Source of the DNA: a virus
Reading direction: 5' to 3' (one strand)
DNA length: 64,000 nucleotides
IMG/VR virus record: IMGVR_UViG_3300042505_000752
Span: 62,001-126,000 of that record
Below, one piece after another: positions 18,901-26,896 of the stretch; the first letter of the stretch is position 1, and each line of letters opens with the position of its first letter. Below the pieces are notes generated by a model. It was not told the DNA's origin and searched no databases. It saw only the letters and a program-made list of their open reading frames with translations. Position numbers and translations under genes: made by a program.

Positions 18901-19239
18901 ATGCTTGATCTATATGAGCGAGGCTGGTCTATTACGGATATTGCTAAAAAAATGGGAATTGGTGTTGCTACTGTAAAACAAATTCTTATAAAATTTGAAA
19001 AAGATAACAAAGTTCGCCTTCGTGGAAATAATGTTATTGAAAAAGAAAATCAAATAAGAAAACTTCTAAAAGAAGGTTTGCATCCTCGCGAGATTATGCG
19101 AGACATTATTGGCAATATTCCGTATGGCAGAATTTTAGAAATTGCAAAAGAAGAGGATATTGAAATCCCATCTATGCGTAAATTTAAATCCGACAATCAA
19201 AACTTCAATTCATTTGAGAACGATGATTATTTTTACTAA
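15997..19239 (+). CDS. 1080-aa multi-domain protein: Cys-rich modules, DUF5872-like segment and many helix-turn-helix units
   Basis: Order by eye: a GCxG...GxWxPCxN module (about 15-45) that recurs at about 425-465; a segment EEWVDISRP...GFEPCGR...KGKYPKCVP (about 105-140) resembling DUF5872; PSAYANAWLVREYKKRGG (about 205-225), a partner segment I associate with it; a CxxCxxF...C...GYCEAF...C...TCDAW cluster (about 325-385); CRQFTGIDGDGDGFVC (about 515-530), resembling an Excalibur Ca-binding motif; then helix-turn-helix segments, including a tandem about 85-aa duplication (about 662-743 and 752-828) starting DFTLDPDKVP, and resolvase- or sigma-like units (LSRIAEEVGLDKREV, DEIGKRLGISENSV, TDIAKKMGIGVATV). 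It directly precedes the capsid gene. Possibly a DNA-binding virion or head-maturation protein; the true role is unknown. Confidence 0.78.
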   Translation: MAKMRASSKEDAMKIARYVGCSGAHQDKKGNWIPCANPEDLVEILDKSARNSTEKLTKKKRRRFVNGQWERLGERGPISIDTIDGGGLVSGMGKSLTQWFKEEWVDISRPKKGGGFEPCGRDDADKGKYPKCVPASRASNMSEEEIRSAVSRKRRAESTQSRDDKKPIYVPTDKKNDPFVLDEKSATPTNPELYARVKAEAKKKFDVYPSAYANAWLVREYKKRGGGYRSEKADDGDYEESVEDLTEMQLSDFIDWVDQKEKAEKVCPPATSDIGLNIKNRQNAINTAGYGPLNPKEPNVDFWEKKAKRWSVTIEESKKQKCGNCAVFIKTPRILECIESGLGNEAGDTAWDAINAGDLGYCEAFDFKCASARTCDAWVGGGPVTVEKGKQEEKAETSTIIIGRAKPRIGDPDVYTDPNSARLRSRKLGCIGIARRETPDGEVVWTPCTNISDQRRYQGETPLGQRDEARRFADRLAEVGGPDRKRRRMRKYKSLEFATDIKAFRTLGSSMNSRGISGNCRQFTGIDGDGDGFVCNPATREDDLPLTDTRKIFKRGGKMLSREELVEQDETMLNMFAKGEPLSRIAEEVGLDKREVEFLIKNFRKQQPKVAFTIFNNRDINIQKKREERRKLALENVRREANANRKLNARGEDPTPESDDDLDFTLDPDKVPQYLKKNFAKYMQRLKDPEFADEIKKIADDLRAGLGLAGTAKKYKRDSAFIEIVRRNEKITKTKKLQRELLGVPDFNNDTDDPDFTLDPDKVPKFLQRNLLNNIRIARSPEFAEERKKIADDLRLGLGIASVRLKYKRDSAFVDIVRRLEKIPKSRENKKVDPKIRQDVVDLVDKLIKDDNPFMSVAEIAKEFKITGIDARRIINAAKLEKYFDLHNKYTDAKRKKLFAEVAELHKLDLTYDEIGKRLGISENSVNHIAKKMKLPKRKFVTKRNVPQVIRRGGDVIPRSLAMKQNKEMLDLYERGWSITDIAKKMGIGVATVKQILIKFEKDNKVRLRGNNVIEKENQIRKLLKEGLHPREIMRDIIGNIPYGRILEIAKEEDIEIPSMRKFKSDNQNFNSFENDDYFY

Positions 19240-19401
19240 TATTTAACAATTTTTGTAATATAACTGTCAAAAAGTGCGGTGTTACACTAGAAGCACTTAC
19301 ATATCTGTTATTGTAAATTGAGACGCGGTAACTGGGTGCTTACCTGAGCATTACTGGTCAGAACAACCAAACCAAATCAACATTCTCAAGGAGAGAAAAT
19401 T
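19240..19401 (+). other. leader region upstream of the capsid gene
   Basis: About 160 bases without a gene. A weak -10-like TACACT near 19283 has no convincing -35 partner; AAGCAC near 19292 and GTGCTT near 19358 could pair. The ribosome site AAGGAGAG lies just before the capsid ATG. A promoter or processed leader for abundant capsid expression is plausible but not shown. Confidence 0.35.
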
Positions 19402-20700
19402 ATGTCAGTAGACGAAGGTCGCCTCACAGAATTGCAGTCTGCACTGCGTTCAAAAATGGCTGATAACAAGGCTATCGCTGATTCGTTCAGCATTGAAGAT
19501 GGCGTTGTACAGGTCACCACCCAGCAAAAGTCAGCGTTTGACAAGAACATGTCAGACATCAAGGAAATCAAGAGCCTCATTGAGGGTCTTGAGTCCATGC
19601 GTCAGGTTGAGCAGTGGGGTTCCGCCCCTATCAGCGATTCAATCGCTGCTACTGCCGCTGCTGCAGGATTCCACATTCCCCGTGGCGCTAAGAGCCTCGG
19701 TGAATTGTTCATTGATTCGCCTGAATTCAAGTCGCTTGCTGGCGGTAAGAATGGCGCAAACATGCCCAGCCCGTTCCAGTTGAACAGTAGCGTCGCAGGA
19801 CTCGGTTCATTCAGCCAGAAGGACTTGTACTCGTCATTGCCGAGCGGTACTCCTGGTGCATTCGGTAGCGTTCAGCGCGACCCGATTGTTGTGCCCCCAA
19901 TGCGTACCAAGCGCGTTCGTGACTTGTTCCCGACCCGTACCACCACTGCCGCCGTTATTGAATACTTCCGTATGACTGGCTTCACCAATGCCGCTTCAAC
20001 CGTTGCCGAGCGCAATGGTGGAAACACCTCATTCGGTGCAAAGCCACAGTCGGGCTTCACTTTCGCTGGCGCTCAAGCACCCGTTCGTACCTTGGCTCAC
20101 TGGGAAGCCGCTCACCGCAATGTTCTTGCCGATGAACCGCAATTGCGTTCAATCATTGACAACGAATTGATGTACGGTCTGCGTCTTGCCGAAGATGACC
20201 AAATCCTCAACGGTGACGGAACTGGCGAAAACCTTGAAGGTGTTCTCCAGACCTCGGGCATTCAGGCATACGCAAAGGGCGACAGTGGCGTTGCTTCTGA
20301 CAACTATGCTGACGCGATTCGTCGTGCGGCTACCTTGTCGTTCCTCGCTTACTACGAGCCAACGGGCGTTGTTATGCACCCGAATGACTGGGAGCAGATT
20401 GAATTGTCCAAGGACGACAATGGTCAGTACCTCGTTGCTGTCAGCGTCGCCCTCGGTGGCGAACCCCGCTTGTGGCGCATCCCCGTTGTGGAAACTCCAG
20501 CAATTGCTGAAGGAACCGCTTTGGTTGGTGCATTCGGCACTGGCGCACAGTTGTACGACCGTGAGCAGGCTTCAATTCGCATCAGCGAACAGCATGCTGA
20601 CTTCTTCGTGCGTAACGCCATCGTGATTCTTGCCGAACAGCGCCTTGCGCTCGCCGTCAAGCGTCCTGAGGCATTCGTTGCCGTGGACTTCACTTCCTGA
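19402..20700 (+). CDS. major capsid protein, HK97 fold
   Basis: 432 residues with a strong AAGGAGAG ribosome site. The N-terminal about 75 residues are a Lys/Glu/Ser helical segment like the delta (scaffold) domain of HK97-type capsid proteins. The body has the typical features of the phage_capsid family: an N-arm followed by the RVRDLFPTRTTTAAVIEY strand, the E-loop-like FTFAGAQAPVRTLAHW region, the long spine helix (LRSIIDNELMYGLRLAEDDQILNG-DGTGEN) and the A-domain strand TGVVMHPNDWEQIE near residue 310, ending RPEAFVAVDF. It forms the procapsid shell. No separate protease is recognisable beside it; the delta-like segment suggests that one acts, perhaps from outside the window. An intrinsic terminator follows. 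Codon use is more GC-rich at third positions than in the neighbours, as expected for a highly expressed gene. Confidence 0.95.
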   Translation: MSVDEGRLTELQSALRSKMADNKAIADSFSIEDGVVQVTTQQKSAFDKNMSDIKEIKSLIEGLESMRQVEQWGSAPISDSIAATAAAAGFHIPRGAKSLGELFIDSPEFKSLAGGKNGANMPSPFQLNSSVAGLGSFSQKDLYSSLPSGTPGAFGSVQRDPIVVPPMRTKRVRDLFPTRTTTAAVIEYFRMTGFTNAASTVAERNGGNTSFGAKPQSGFTFAGAQAPVRTLAHWEAAHRNVLADEPQLRSIIDNELMYGLRLAEDDQILNGDGTGENLEGVLQTSGIQAYAKGDSGVASDNYADAIRRAATLSFLAYYEPTGVVMHPNDWEQIELSKDDNGQYLVAVSVALGGEPRLWRIPVVETPAIAEGTALVGAFGTGAQLYDREQASIRISEQHADFFVRNAIVILAEQRLALAVKRPEAFVAVDFTS

Positions 20701-20722
20701 TTCTAGAACGAATCAAGTGATT

Positions 20723-20748
20723 AGCCCCCCAGCAATGGGGGGCTTTTC
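20723..20748 (+). terminator. intrinsic terminator after the capsid gene
   Basis: Perfect 8-bp stem AGCCCCCC/GGGGGGCT with a 6-base loop, followed by TTTT. It lies 22 bases after the capsid stop and isolates capsid transcription from the fibre genes. Confidence 0.9.
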
Positions 20749-20773
20749 GCCGTTCTGGGACAAGTTTAGGTTG

Positions 20774-20779
20774 TATAAT
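20774..20779 (+). promoter_or_regulatory. -10 element (TGTATAAT) for the fibre genes
   Basis: TATAAT preceded by TG, located directly after the capsid terminator and 27 bases before the next ATG. No good -35 box at 17 bases, so it may be an extended -10 or activator-dependent promoter. Confidence 0.5.
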
Positions 20780-20805
20780 TAGGTAGTCGTTTTAGGGAGA
20801 GTTTG

Positions 20806-21675
20806 ATGACGGTTTCTCAAAGTACTCGTTTGCAGGTATACAGATGGACTGAGGATACAGATGCATTTACTCGTGCACAAATGGACCTCAGCCATTCAAA
20901 TATTGAGTCATATGCTGCCAAGTTGACTACTGGCACTAGTTTGCCTGCTGTTTCTTCCGCATATGCCCGTTCTTTCTTTTTTAATACATCTACGGATAAA
21001 CTTTATTTTTACGATGTTGGCGATGATACTGGAACATGGCGCGAAATTACATTAGATGCGTCAATTAATAAGTCAATTTTTACAACTGCTGGGCAAATTA
21101 TTTATTCAACTGCTTCTGGCACTCCAGCAATCCTTGCTGCTGGGACTAGTGGTCAGTTTTTAACTACTTCAGGAACTGCTGTAAGTTGGGCAGAAGCAGT
21201 AACTCCAACTGGAACTCAGACATTAACGAATAAGACACTTACTTCGCCAAACTTAAATACTCCAACAGTTGTTCAGCCAGTATTGAGCCGAGCAATTGAG
21301 TCATGGACATATGCAACTACTGCACCAAGTGGCACCCTTACACTTGACCTTGCTGTATCCACTTCGTATTTCTATAACAATGCCACTGGCTCCAGTACAA
21401 CATGGACTCCAACTTTTTCCAACATTACATCACTCCTTGATGTTAATAATGAGGCATTGACTGTTGCTGTTATTAATAAAGTAAGTTCTACCGCAGCGTT
21501 TGCTGCCAGTATCACAATTACTGGAGCAACAACAACAACACTTCTTTGGCAAGGAGGAGTTACGCCAAGTGCTTCAAATACTAGTGCTGGAACGGATGCT
21601 TATATCTATACAATAGTTCGTACTGCATCTAATACTTATACGGTATTTGCTTCCCGTACACGATTCGCATTATAA
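20806..21675 (+). CDS. tail fibre or receptor-binding structural protein
   Basis: 289 residues from ATG 20806 (the TTG three bases upstream is less well placed relative to AGGGAGAG). Ser/Thr-rich beta-structured sequence. It contains GTQTLTNKTLTSPNLN, a motif widely found in phage tail fibre proteins, preceded by a TSGQFLTTSGTAVSW repeat-like stretch typical of fibre shafts. The C-terminus (ITITGATTTTLLWQGG... YTIVRTASNTYTVFAS) looks like a trimerisation or tip domain. Most likely part of the fibre or adsorption apparatus, followed by the fibronectin-type protein. Confidence 0.75.
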   Translation: MTVSQSTRLQVYRWTEDTDAFTRAQMDLSHSNIESYAAKLTTGTSLPAVSSAYARSFFFNTSTDKLYFYDVGDDTGTWREITLDASINKSIFTTAGQIIYSTASGTPAILAAGTSGQFLTTSGTAVSWAEAVTPTGTQTLTNKTLTSPNLNTPTVVQPVLSRAIESWTYATTAPSGTLTLDLAVSTSYFYNNATGSSTTWTPTFSNITSLLDVNNEALTVAVINKVSSTAAFAASITITGATTTTLLWQGGVTPSASNTSAGTDAYIYTIVRTASNTYTVFASRTRFAL

Positions 21676-21680
21676 ATAAT

Positions 21681-23405
21681 ATGCCCCTATTTACAAGTTT
21701 TTCAGCAATATCAGCCAGGTCACTTGGTATGACTAGTGGTATTGGTCCAGGGAAGCCGACTATGGGTTCCCCATCTGGCGTAACGGCAACAACAATAACA
21801 ATTAACTTTACTATTGTTTTAGGTTCGTTTGCACTTTCAAAATTTGAATATAGCCTCAACGGTGGGGCATACACTGGAAGTATTTCTGGCGTTGCTACTT
21901 CTTTTCAATTTACTGGGCTAACACCCAGTACTTCATATACATTTAGAATTCGCGCAGTTGATGTATCTGGTCAAATTAGTGAACCTTCTGATCTTGTAAC
22001 GCAAAGCACCTCAAGCGAAGTTGCGCCATCTGCGCCAACTGTTACCGTTACTCAAAAAGAGTCCACGGGAACACCAATTAACGCAACACGACTTGATGTT
22101 TCATTTGGAGCCGCCGCTGCTGGAACTTATCCAGTTGTTTATTATCAGTACTCCGTTTATCGTGGGGCGACATTAGTTACTGATTGGACGACGACACCAG
22201 TAGGTACGGGTACAACATTCACTTTGCTTAATTTGCTTCATAATGCTTCACATACTGTTTATGTTCGCGGTGTTGCTACAGCAAACGGAACAACCTTCGG
22301 AACTCAAGGTTCTGGCACTGCCTCTACGGATGCGGAAATTATCAATAGTGCCCCAACCGTAACTATTGATAGTGAAACAACTACAAATGTGACTTTTACT
22401 CGTGGTTCTTCATCTGGCGGAACTTACGGGGTTTCTCTTTATCGTTATCAAATTAAAAATGGTAGTGGTACTGTAGTTACTGGTCCTTTTGATTTGTCAA
22501 ATGCATCAACACAGTTTACTGTTGCTGCTGGTGTCGGCGTTAATGCTACTTTTTCTGTTGAAGTTTTCGCTATTTCCAGTACTTCGGGAACAAGTGGCTC
22601 TGTTGGTAGTGCTAGTGGTCAACTTGATCCAAGTACGCCAGACGCTCCTACGCTAAGTTTTGCCTCCACTGGCGCTAGCGAACGAGGAAGTGCATTTCTT
22701 TCTTGGAATGCACCAACTTATGCAACGCAATATAAAGTATTTAAAAATGGCGTTGAATACTCAACTACAACTTCAACATCAATGACTGTCGCAGTTTCTG
22801 CTGGTGCTGATTTTAACTTTACTGTCAAGGCGGGAAATAGGCTGGACGCTTTTTCTGGTAATTCCAATACCAAGTATATGACTACGGGCGCTCAGGTTGA
22901 TTGGGACCAAACGGTTTCAACAGCAAAATATATCCAGAACTATGGTTCTTGCGTTCAAGGTGACTCAATTAGTAGTCTTATTATTCAAGCACCAGTTTCT
23001 GCCTCTTCTTCAAGTGATGCTGGATATTATTATATTAATACAATAAAATTTGAGGCGTTAAAAAGCAGCGCAAGTGCCTTTGGATTTAGTGTTGGAGATA
23101 GTAATAGTCGTCCTCTTTATTTCCACAAAACATCAGGTTCACTACCCGGTGGATGGGGCGCTGGAGGGTATCACTCAATACCAAAATTCGCGCTCAGTAC
23201 AACAACTGGGTACTATTATGAATATGGTGTCTATCAAGGGGGTGCCGATATTTCAAATGTAGTTTTTAAATTAACTACAACTGTAGCATTTGGCAACAAC
23301 TGGGGTGCCTATAGTAGTGGTTGTGTCGCTGACATTCCCAATTCTATTACTGGCAGAAACTTTACATTAACTGGTTTTAGAATAACCTCAACAATATATG
23401 CTTAA
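21681..23405 (+). CDS. fibronectin type III repeat tail fibre or minor tail protein
   Basis: 574 residues, ATG five bases after the previous stop. Several tandem FnIII-like domains are visible: each begins after a Pro-rich linker (APSAPTVTV, SAPTVTI, TPDAPTLSF) and contains a YxxYSVYRG or FEYSLNGG strand and an LTPSTSYTFRIRAVD-type strand. The C-terminal about 180 residues (from YIQNYGSCVQGDSISS) differ and may be the receptor- or carbohydrate-binding tip. FnIII domains of this sort decorate the surface of actinophage virions. Role in host attachment is inferred from family and position. Confidence 0.82.
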   Translation: MPLFTSFSAISARSLGMTSGIGPGKPTMGSPSGVTATTITINFTIVLGSFALSKFEYSLNGGAYTGSISGVATSFQFTGLTPSTSYTFRIRAVDVSGQISEPSDLVTQSTSSEVAPSAPTVTVTQKESTGTPINATRLDVSFGAAAAGTYPVVYYQYSVYRGATLVTDWTTTPVGTGTTFTLLNLLHNASHTVYVRGVATANGTTFGTQGSGTASTDAEIINSAPTVTIDSETTTNVTFTRGSSSGGTYGVSLYRYQIKNGSGTVVTGPFDLSNASTQFTVAAGVGVNATFSVEVFAISSTSGTSGSVGSASGQLDPSTPDAPTLSFASTGASERGSAFLSWNAPTYATQYKVFKNGVEYSTTTSTSMTVAVSAGADFNFTVKAGNRLDAFSGNSNTKYMTTGAQVDWDQTVSTAKYIQNYGSCVQGDSISSLIIQAPVSASSSSDAGYYYINTIKFEALKSSASAFGFSVGDSNSRPLYFHKTSGSLPGGWGAGGYHSIPKFALSTTTGYYYEYGVYQGGADISNVVFKLTTTVAFGNNWGAYSSGCVADIPNSITGRNFTLTGFRITSTIYA

Positions 23406-23447
23406 TAACTATCACTATAAAGTAAACACCTATGTCATAATATAGTT

Positions 23448-23678
23448 GTGAAAACAATCCTTCTTCGCATCCTTGCAACATTTGCTGCTTCTGGTCTTGG
23501 CGTTATTGGAGCAGGAGCGATTGCTAATGTCCCCATTTGGAAAGCCATGATTATGGCTGGAATTGGTGGAGTTGCACTAGTTATAGAAGGTCTTTCACGG
23601 GCATATCTGGATGACGGCAAACTTAGTAAAGAAGAAATTAACGCCGTTTTCAGTAAGGTAGACAAGAAGGCCAAGTGA
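23448..23678 (+). CDS. holin-like small membrane protein
   Basis: 76 residues from a GTG start. Two hydrophobic segments with small residues (about 5-25, IGAGAIANV, and 32-50, MIMAGIGGVALVIEGL) followed by a charged, Lys-rich tail (DDGKLSKEEINAVFSKVDKKAK). This topology, together with a position four genes before the endolysin, fits a holin. The upstream sequence TCATAATATAG may be a -10, which would give a very short leader. A second holin-like gene follows at 25497. Confidence 0.6.
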   Translation: MKTILLRILATFAASGLGVIGAGAIANVPIWKAMIMAGIGGVALVIEGLSRAYLDDGKLSKEEINAVFSKVDKKAK

Positions 23679-23679
23679 C

Positions 23680-25497
23680 ATGACGGGCTTTTTTGACCGT
23701 CTTAAAAATATAGCGAAAACGCTATTTCGTTATGGTGGGCTTATTTATACTCCTATTGCAATTCTTGCCTTTTTTGCCCCATCTACTGTACGGGCTACAT
23801 CCGATCCTTTGCCTTTTACTCCCGCAAACAATGGTTGCGGTCCATATCAAGCATCTACTGTCACGGGATCTTCTGGCGGTGCGATATGGGGTTCTAATCC
23901 CTACACTGATGACTCAACATTCTCCTCGGCGGCTGTTCACGCGGGTTTAATTGCCATCGGTGAGACCGCAATCATTGAGCCATACATGGTAGACAACTAC
24001 CCGTCCTACAAGGGTAGTGCCGCAAATGGTGTATCAACCTACGACTGGGGAGGGTCTTGGTGCGGCTATTACATTCGTATTTTTGGTACTACAGGAGAGA
24101 TTCCCACTACCACGGAACCAAACACCATTTGTCCTCCTCTGAATTTAAATGTCATAGATAACGGCTCGTCAGTATTCTTGGATTGGGATGCGCCAAATTG
24201 TGGAAATGTGCAACCAGAACGCTATGCAATTTCTTGGAATGTCCCCCCTAACAATGGAGTTGGTATAGCAACAGGGAATAGCGGTGATGAAGAATCTTTA
24301 AAAACTTTCATGAACATTCCATACGAGACCGTAAATGATGCTGGAGCAATGCCTGCTGATTACAGATTTTCTGTTCGTTCAGATAATGATACTTTGCGTT
24401 TATACTCGGAATGGTCTAATGAGGTCACTTTAAGTCTTGCCGAATATCCAACTACAACCTCGTCAACTACGACAACGATTCCAGAAACGACAACAACATG
24501 GGTTCCAACTACAACATCCACAGTCCCTCCGACGACGAGTATTACTACTGCCCCAATAGAGACTGTCCCTGTAACGACGGAAGCACCGACGGAAACGACA
24601 ATTACGGAAGAACCAGAGACCACACCGACAACTGAAGCGGAGGTTGCAGTTGAAACCAGTGCCCCAGAACCAGAACAAGAAGGACCCGACTCAACGGTTC
24701 CTGAATCAACAGAACCACCCGAAACAACGCCAACGACGAGCGAAGCGCCGATAGAAGTACCAGAAGATGTTCAAGACGAGGCTGACGCTGCTGTAGATGA
24801 AATTCTAGCATCATCTGAAAATATTGAAGAACTATCCGATGCCGTTGATGAATTAGTTGCTGAGGCTGATACACCAGAAGAACTAGTGGCAGTTATTGAC
24901 GCTCTTCTTGGAACCGATCTAACAGATGAGCAGTTTGATGCGGTTATTGATTCGGTATTCTCCGAGCCATTAACAGACGAGAACTTCTCCGCCGCTCTTG
25001 ATGCCGTCTTTGATGAACCTCTTTCGGATGAACAGTTTGATTCTGTAATCACTGCAATTTTAGATGAACCTATCTCGGATGAACAATTTGAGGAACTAGT
25101 TAGTGTCCTTGAGTCTGATTCCGTCTCCGAGGAACAAGTCTCTGATGCTGTTGATGAAATTATCGCTAATGACATTTCAGGAGAGCAGGCTGTTGATCTT
25201 GCAACTAGCGCAAAAGTTTTGGAAAGTGTTAACGGGGATCAGGCAACTGAAATATTTGATGCTGTTGACATTTCTGCCGTCACATCAGAAGAAGCCGCTG
25301 AACTAATTTCTGCCGTTCAAGACGCTCCAACGGAAGTAAAAGAAGCATTTGAAACTGAAATCAATGTTTTCCAAGGGGCTATTGATACATATGTTCCTCT
25401 CGGCTCAAGTATTTCAGTTGGCGAACGGCGCGTAGTAGTTGCAGTTAGTGCCGTAATTGTTGTTGCCCCAGCCCCAATTATTTCTAGGAGACGCTAG
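23680..25497 (+). CDS. secreted Thr/Pro-linker surface protein with acidic helical repeats and C-terminal membrane anchor
   Basis: 605 residues. N-terminal signal or anchor (LIYTPIAILAFFAPSTVRA, cleavage likely after ATS or RA). Then a Cys-containing globular part (about 40-150), an FnIII-like segment (about 150-255), a Thr/Pro/Val-rich linker (255-365), and repeated acidic helices of about 20 residues (PLTDENFSAALDAVFDE, PLSDEQFDSVITAILDE, PISDEQFEELVSVLES). The end is a hydrophobic segment followed by RRR. This architecture resembles cell-surface proteins of Acidimicrobiia-like actinobacteria. Lying inside the lysis block, it may act on the host envelope or modify the surface; function is not known. 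Confidence 0.65.
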   Translation: MTGFFDRLKNIAKTLFRYGGLIYTPIAILAFFAPSTVRATSDPLPFTPANNGCGPYQASTVTGSSGGAIWGSNPYTDDSTFSSAAVHAGLIAIGETAIIEPYMVDNYPSYKGSAANGVSTYDWGGSWCGYYIRIFGTTGEIPTTTEPNTICPPLNLNVIDNGSSVFLDWDAPNCGNVQPERYAISWNVPPNNGVGIATGNSGDEESLKTFMNIPYETVNDAGAMPADYRFSVRSDNDTLRLYSEWSNEVTLSLAEYPTTTSSTTTTIPETTTTWVPTTTSTVPPTTSITTAPIETVPVTTEAPTETTITEEPETTPTTEAEVAVETSAPEPEQEGPDSTVPESTEPPETTPTTSEAPIEVPEDVQDEADAAVDEILASSENIEELSDAVDELVAEADTPEELVAVIDALLGTDLTDEQFDAVIDSVFSEPLTDENFSAALDAVFDEPLSDEQFDSVITAILDEPISDEQFEELVSVLESDSVSEEQVSDAVDEIIANDISGEQAVDLATSAKVLESVNGDQATEIFDAVDISAVTSEEAAELISAVQDAPTEVKEAFETEINVFQGAIDTYVPLGSSISVGERRVVVAVSAVIVVAPAPIISRRR

Positions 25498-25706
25498 TGG
25501 AAAGTCCAAAGAAGGGAATAGTAAAGAAAATGTTTAAAAAATTCCGCAAAGAAATTTTTGCACTTTCGTGGACTCTTGGCGGAACCGCAATGGTTCTTAT
25601 TACGCTAAGTGGACAAACCTTAAATCAAGGTTTGTGGATTGTGCTTTTTTCATTTATTTTACACATGATTGGCGTATTGTTTACCAAAGATGACAACGCT
25701 AAATAA
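25497..25706 (+). CDS. second holin-like membrane protein
   Basis: 69 residues from GTG overlapping the previous stop (TAGTG). A basic N-terminus (KKGIVKKMFKKFRKE) precedes two hydrophobic helices (IFALSWTLGGTAMVLITL and LWIVLFSFILHMIGVLF) and a short charged tail. Size, topology and position immediately before the endolysin support a holin or holin partner; whether this one or the one at 23448 sets the lysis time cannot be told. Confidence 0.6.
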   Translation: MESPKKGIVKKMFKKFRKEIFALSWTLGGTAMVLITLSGQTLNQGLWIVLFSFILHMIGVLFTKDDNAK

Positions 25707-25708
25707 TG

Positions 25709-25714
25709 TATAAT
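25709..25714 (+). promoter_or_regulatory. -10 element (TGTATAAT) for the endolysin
   Basis: TATAAT preceded by TG, 24 bases before the endolysin ATG, with no clear -35. The ribosome site CTGGAG follows. It would allow lysis-gene expression independent of the upstream genes. Confidence 0.45.
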
Positions 25715-25738
25715 ATATAAACCACTTCTGGAGAAAAA

Positions 25739-26542
25739 ATGACACTTCCTTTCATTAAACTCGTCGTACCAACCGCTCTTAAGCAATATAAGAATGGTCA
25801 GTTGGCAGAGAGTGTGCTTGCGCCAGTTAAGACTGGCGGAAAAATGTATGCACCTGTCGCCTCTCAATTTAATAAGATGTATGACGCGGCGCTCGCTGCT
25901 GGGTTTAAACTGAAGAATGTTGGCGACTACCGCTCTTTTCAAGGTCAGTTGTCAATGTTTATGGATCGTTATGTAACGACAGACACTGGCACGGGTGTAA
26001 CTCGCCAATACGAAGGTAAGACTTGGTATCTCAAAAAGGGCAAGGCTCCTTCAGCCGCCCCAGACCCAACTGGTCTAAAGGGTTCTAATCATGGCTGGGG
26101 ACTAGCAATTGACCTCGGTTACGATGTCAACGGTAAACTCACCTCAATGGGTGGTGCTTGCTTTGATTGGATGTGCGCCAACGCCCCCAAGTATGGTTTC
26201 TACCTTCAGGGCAACAACAAGGCATCCAAGGAATTTGAAGCGTGGCACTGGCAGTACGCTCTTGGTGATGCTTCTCCAGACGGTTCAGTTCAAGCCGCTC
26301 CTACATCCGCCCCTGCACCTGCCCCCGCTGGCGGTGGAATGAAGTTTGATTACCCTGGCGCGCCAGTTAAATTAGGTTCAAAGGGAACTGCCGCCTCCCT
26401 TGTTCAAGCAATCATTGGTGCAAAAGCAGATGGAGACTTTGGTCCGAAGTCTGTCGCCTCACTAAAGGCTTGGCAAACTGCACATGGCTTAACTGCCGAT
26501 GGTTCAGTCGGACCAGTCACATGGAAAAAGATGTTTGGCTGA
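25739..26542 (+). CDS. endolysin: M15-type D,D-carboxypeptidase/endopeptidase with peptidoglycan-binding domain
   Basis: 267 residues without signal peptide, so it needs a holin. The N-terminal about 185 residues are a VanY/M15 zinc peptidase: SNHGWGLAID gives zinc ligands H118 and D125, and EAWHW gives H170 and the catalytic glutamate. An Ala/Pro linker (APTSAPAPAPAGGG) joins it to a PG_binding_1 domain (about 205-267, VKLGSKG...ADGDFGPKSVASLKAWQ...GLTADGSVGPVTW). It cleaves peptide cross-bridges or stem peptides of the host wall. The two preceding small membrane proteins are its likely holins. Confidence 0.93.
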   Translation: MTLPFIKLVVPTALKQYKNGQLAESVLAPVKTGGKMYAPVASQFNKMYDAALAAGFKLKNVGDYRSFQGQLSMFMDRYVTTDTGTGVTRQYEGKTWYLKKGKAPSAAPDPTGLKGSNHGWGLAIDLGYDVNGKLTSMGGACFDWMCANAPKYGFYLQGNNKASKEFEAWHWQYALGDASPDGSVQAAPTSAPAPAPAGGGMKFDYPGAPVKLGSKGTAASLVQAIIGAKADGDFGPKSVASLKAWQTAHGLTADGSVGPVTWKKMFG

Positions 26543-26548
26543 TAGTCA

Positions 26549-26896
26549 ATGGAACCATCTAAAATTGCACTAATTCAAGCACTGCTTAGTGGAGCGCAAC
26601 TTAATGTTGTCCAAGAAGGTCCTCGGCTAAATCCAGCAGAAAAAGATTTAGCATCTGCACTTCTTGGTATTGCTCAAAAGCACGGAACATTTGATCATTC
26701 TGGTTGCGGAATCTATGCTTCCTATGAAGCAGGAGCGGTAAACGAGACGCAGAACATTGGCGTAAAGTGCGAAAACTGCGTTTTATTTGCTGGTGGGAAT
26801 CGTTGTAAAATTGTTTCGTTCCCCGTTGAAGCAACTGGCAAGTGCAGATTCGCAGTTATCCCTGACGGCGTAGTCAAGGGATACGGAAAACTGTGA
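26549..26896 (+). CDS. small Cys-cluster protein
   Basis: 115 residues, six bases after the endolysin. The C-terminal half has VKCENCVLF...NRCKIV...GKCRF, four cysteines that resemble the CxxCxxF...C...C cluster in the 1080-aa capsid-region protein, and probably bind Zn or an Fe-S cluster. The N-terminal half is helical (EKDLASALLGIAQKHG). Family not named. Its stop overlaps the GTG start of the nuclease gene, so they are co-translated. Confidence 0.7.
   Translation: MEPSKIALIQALLSGAQLNVVQEGPRLNPAEKDLASALLGIAQKHGTFDHSGCGIYASYEAGAVNETQNIGVKCENCVLFAGGNRCKIVSFPVEATGKCRFAVIPDGVVKGYGKL

Noticed and set aside
20700-20806. Programmed frameshift between capsid and fibre genes
   Set aside because: A clear terminator and a -10 element separate the genes, so no frameshift is needed.
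24360-24874. Three minus-strand Val/Gln/Arg-rich frames over the Thr-rich linker
   Set aside because: They are reverse-strand shadows of the repetitive ACT/ACG codons of the surface protein gene.
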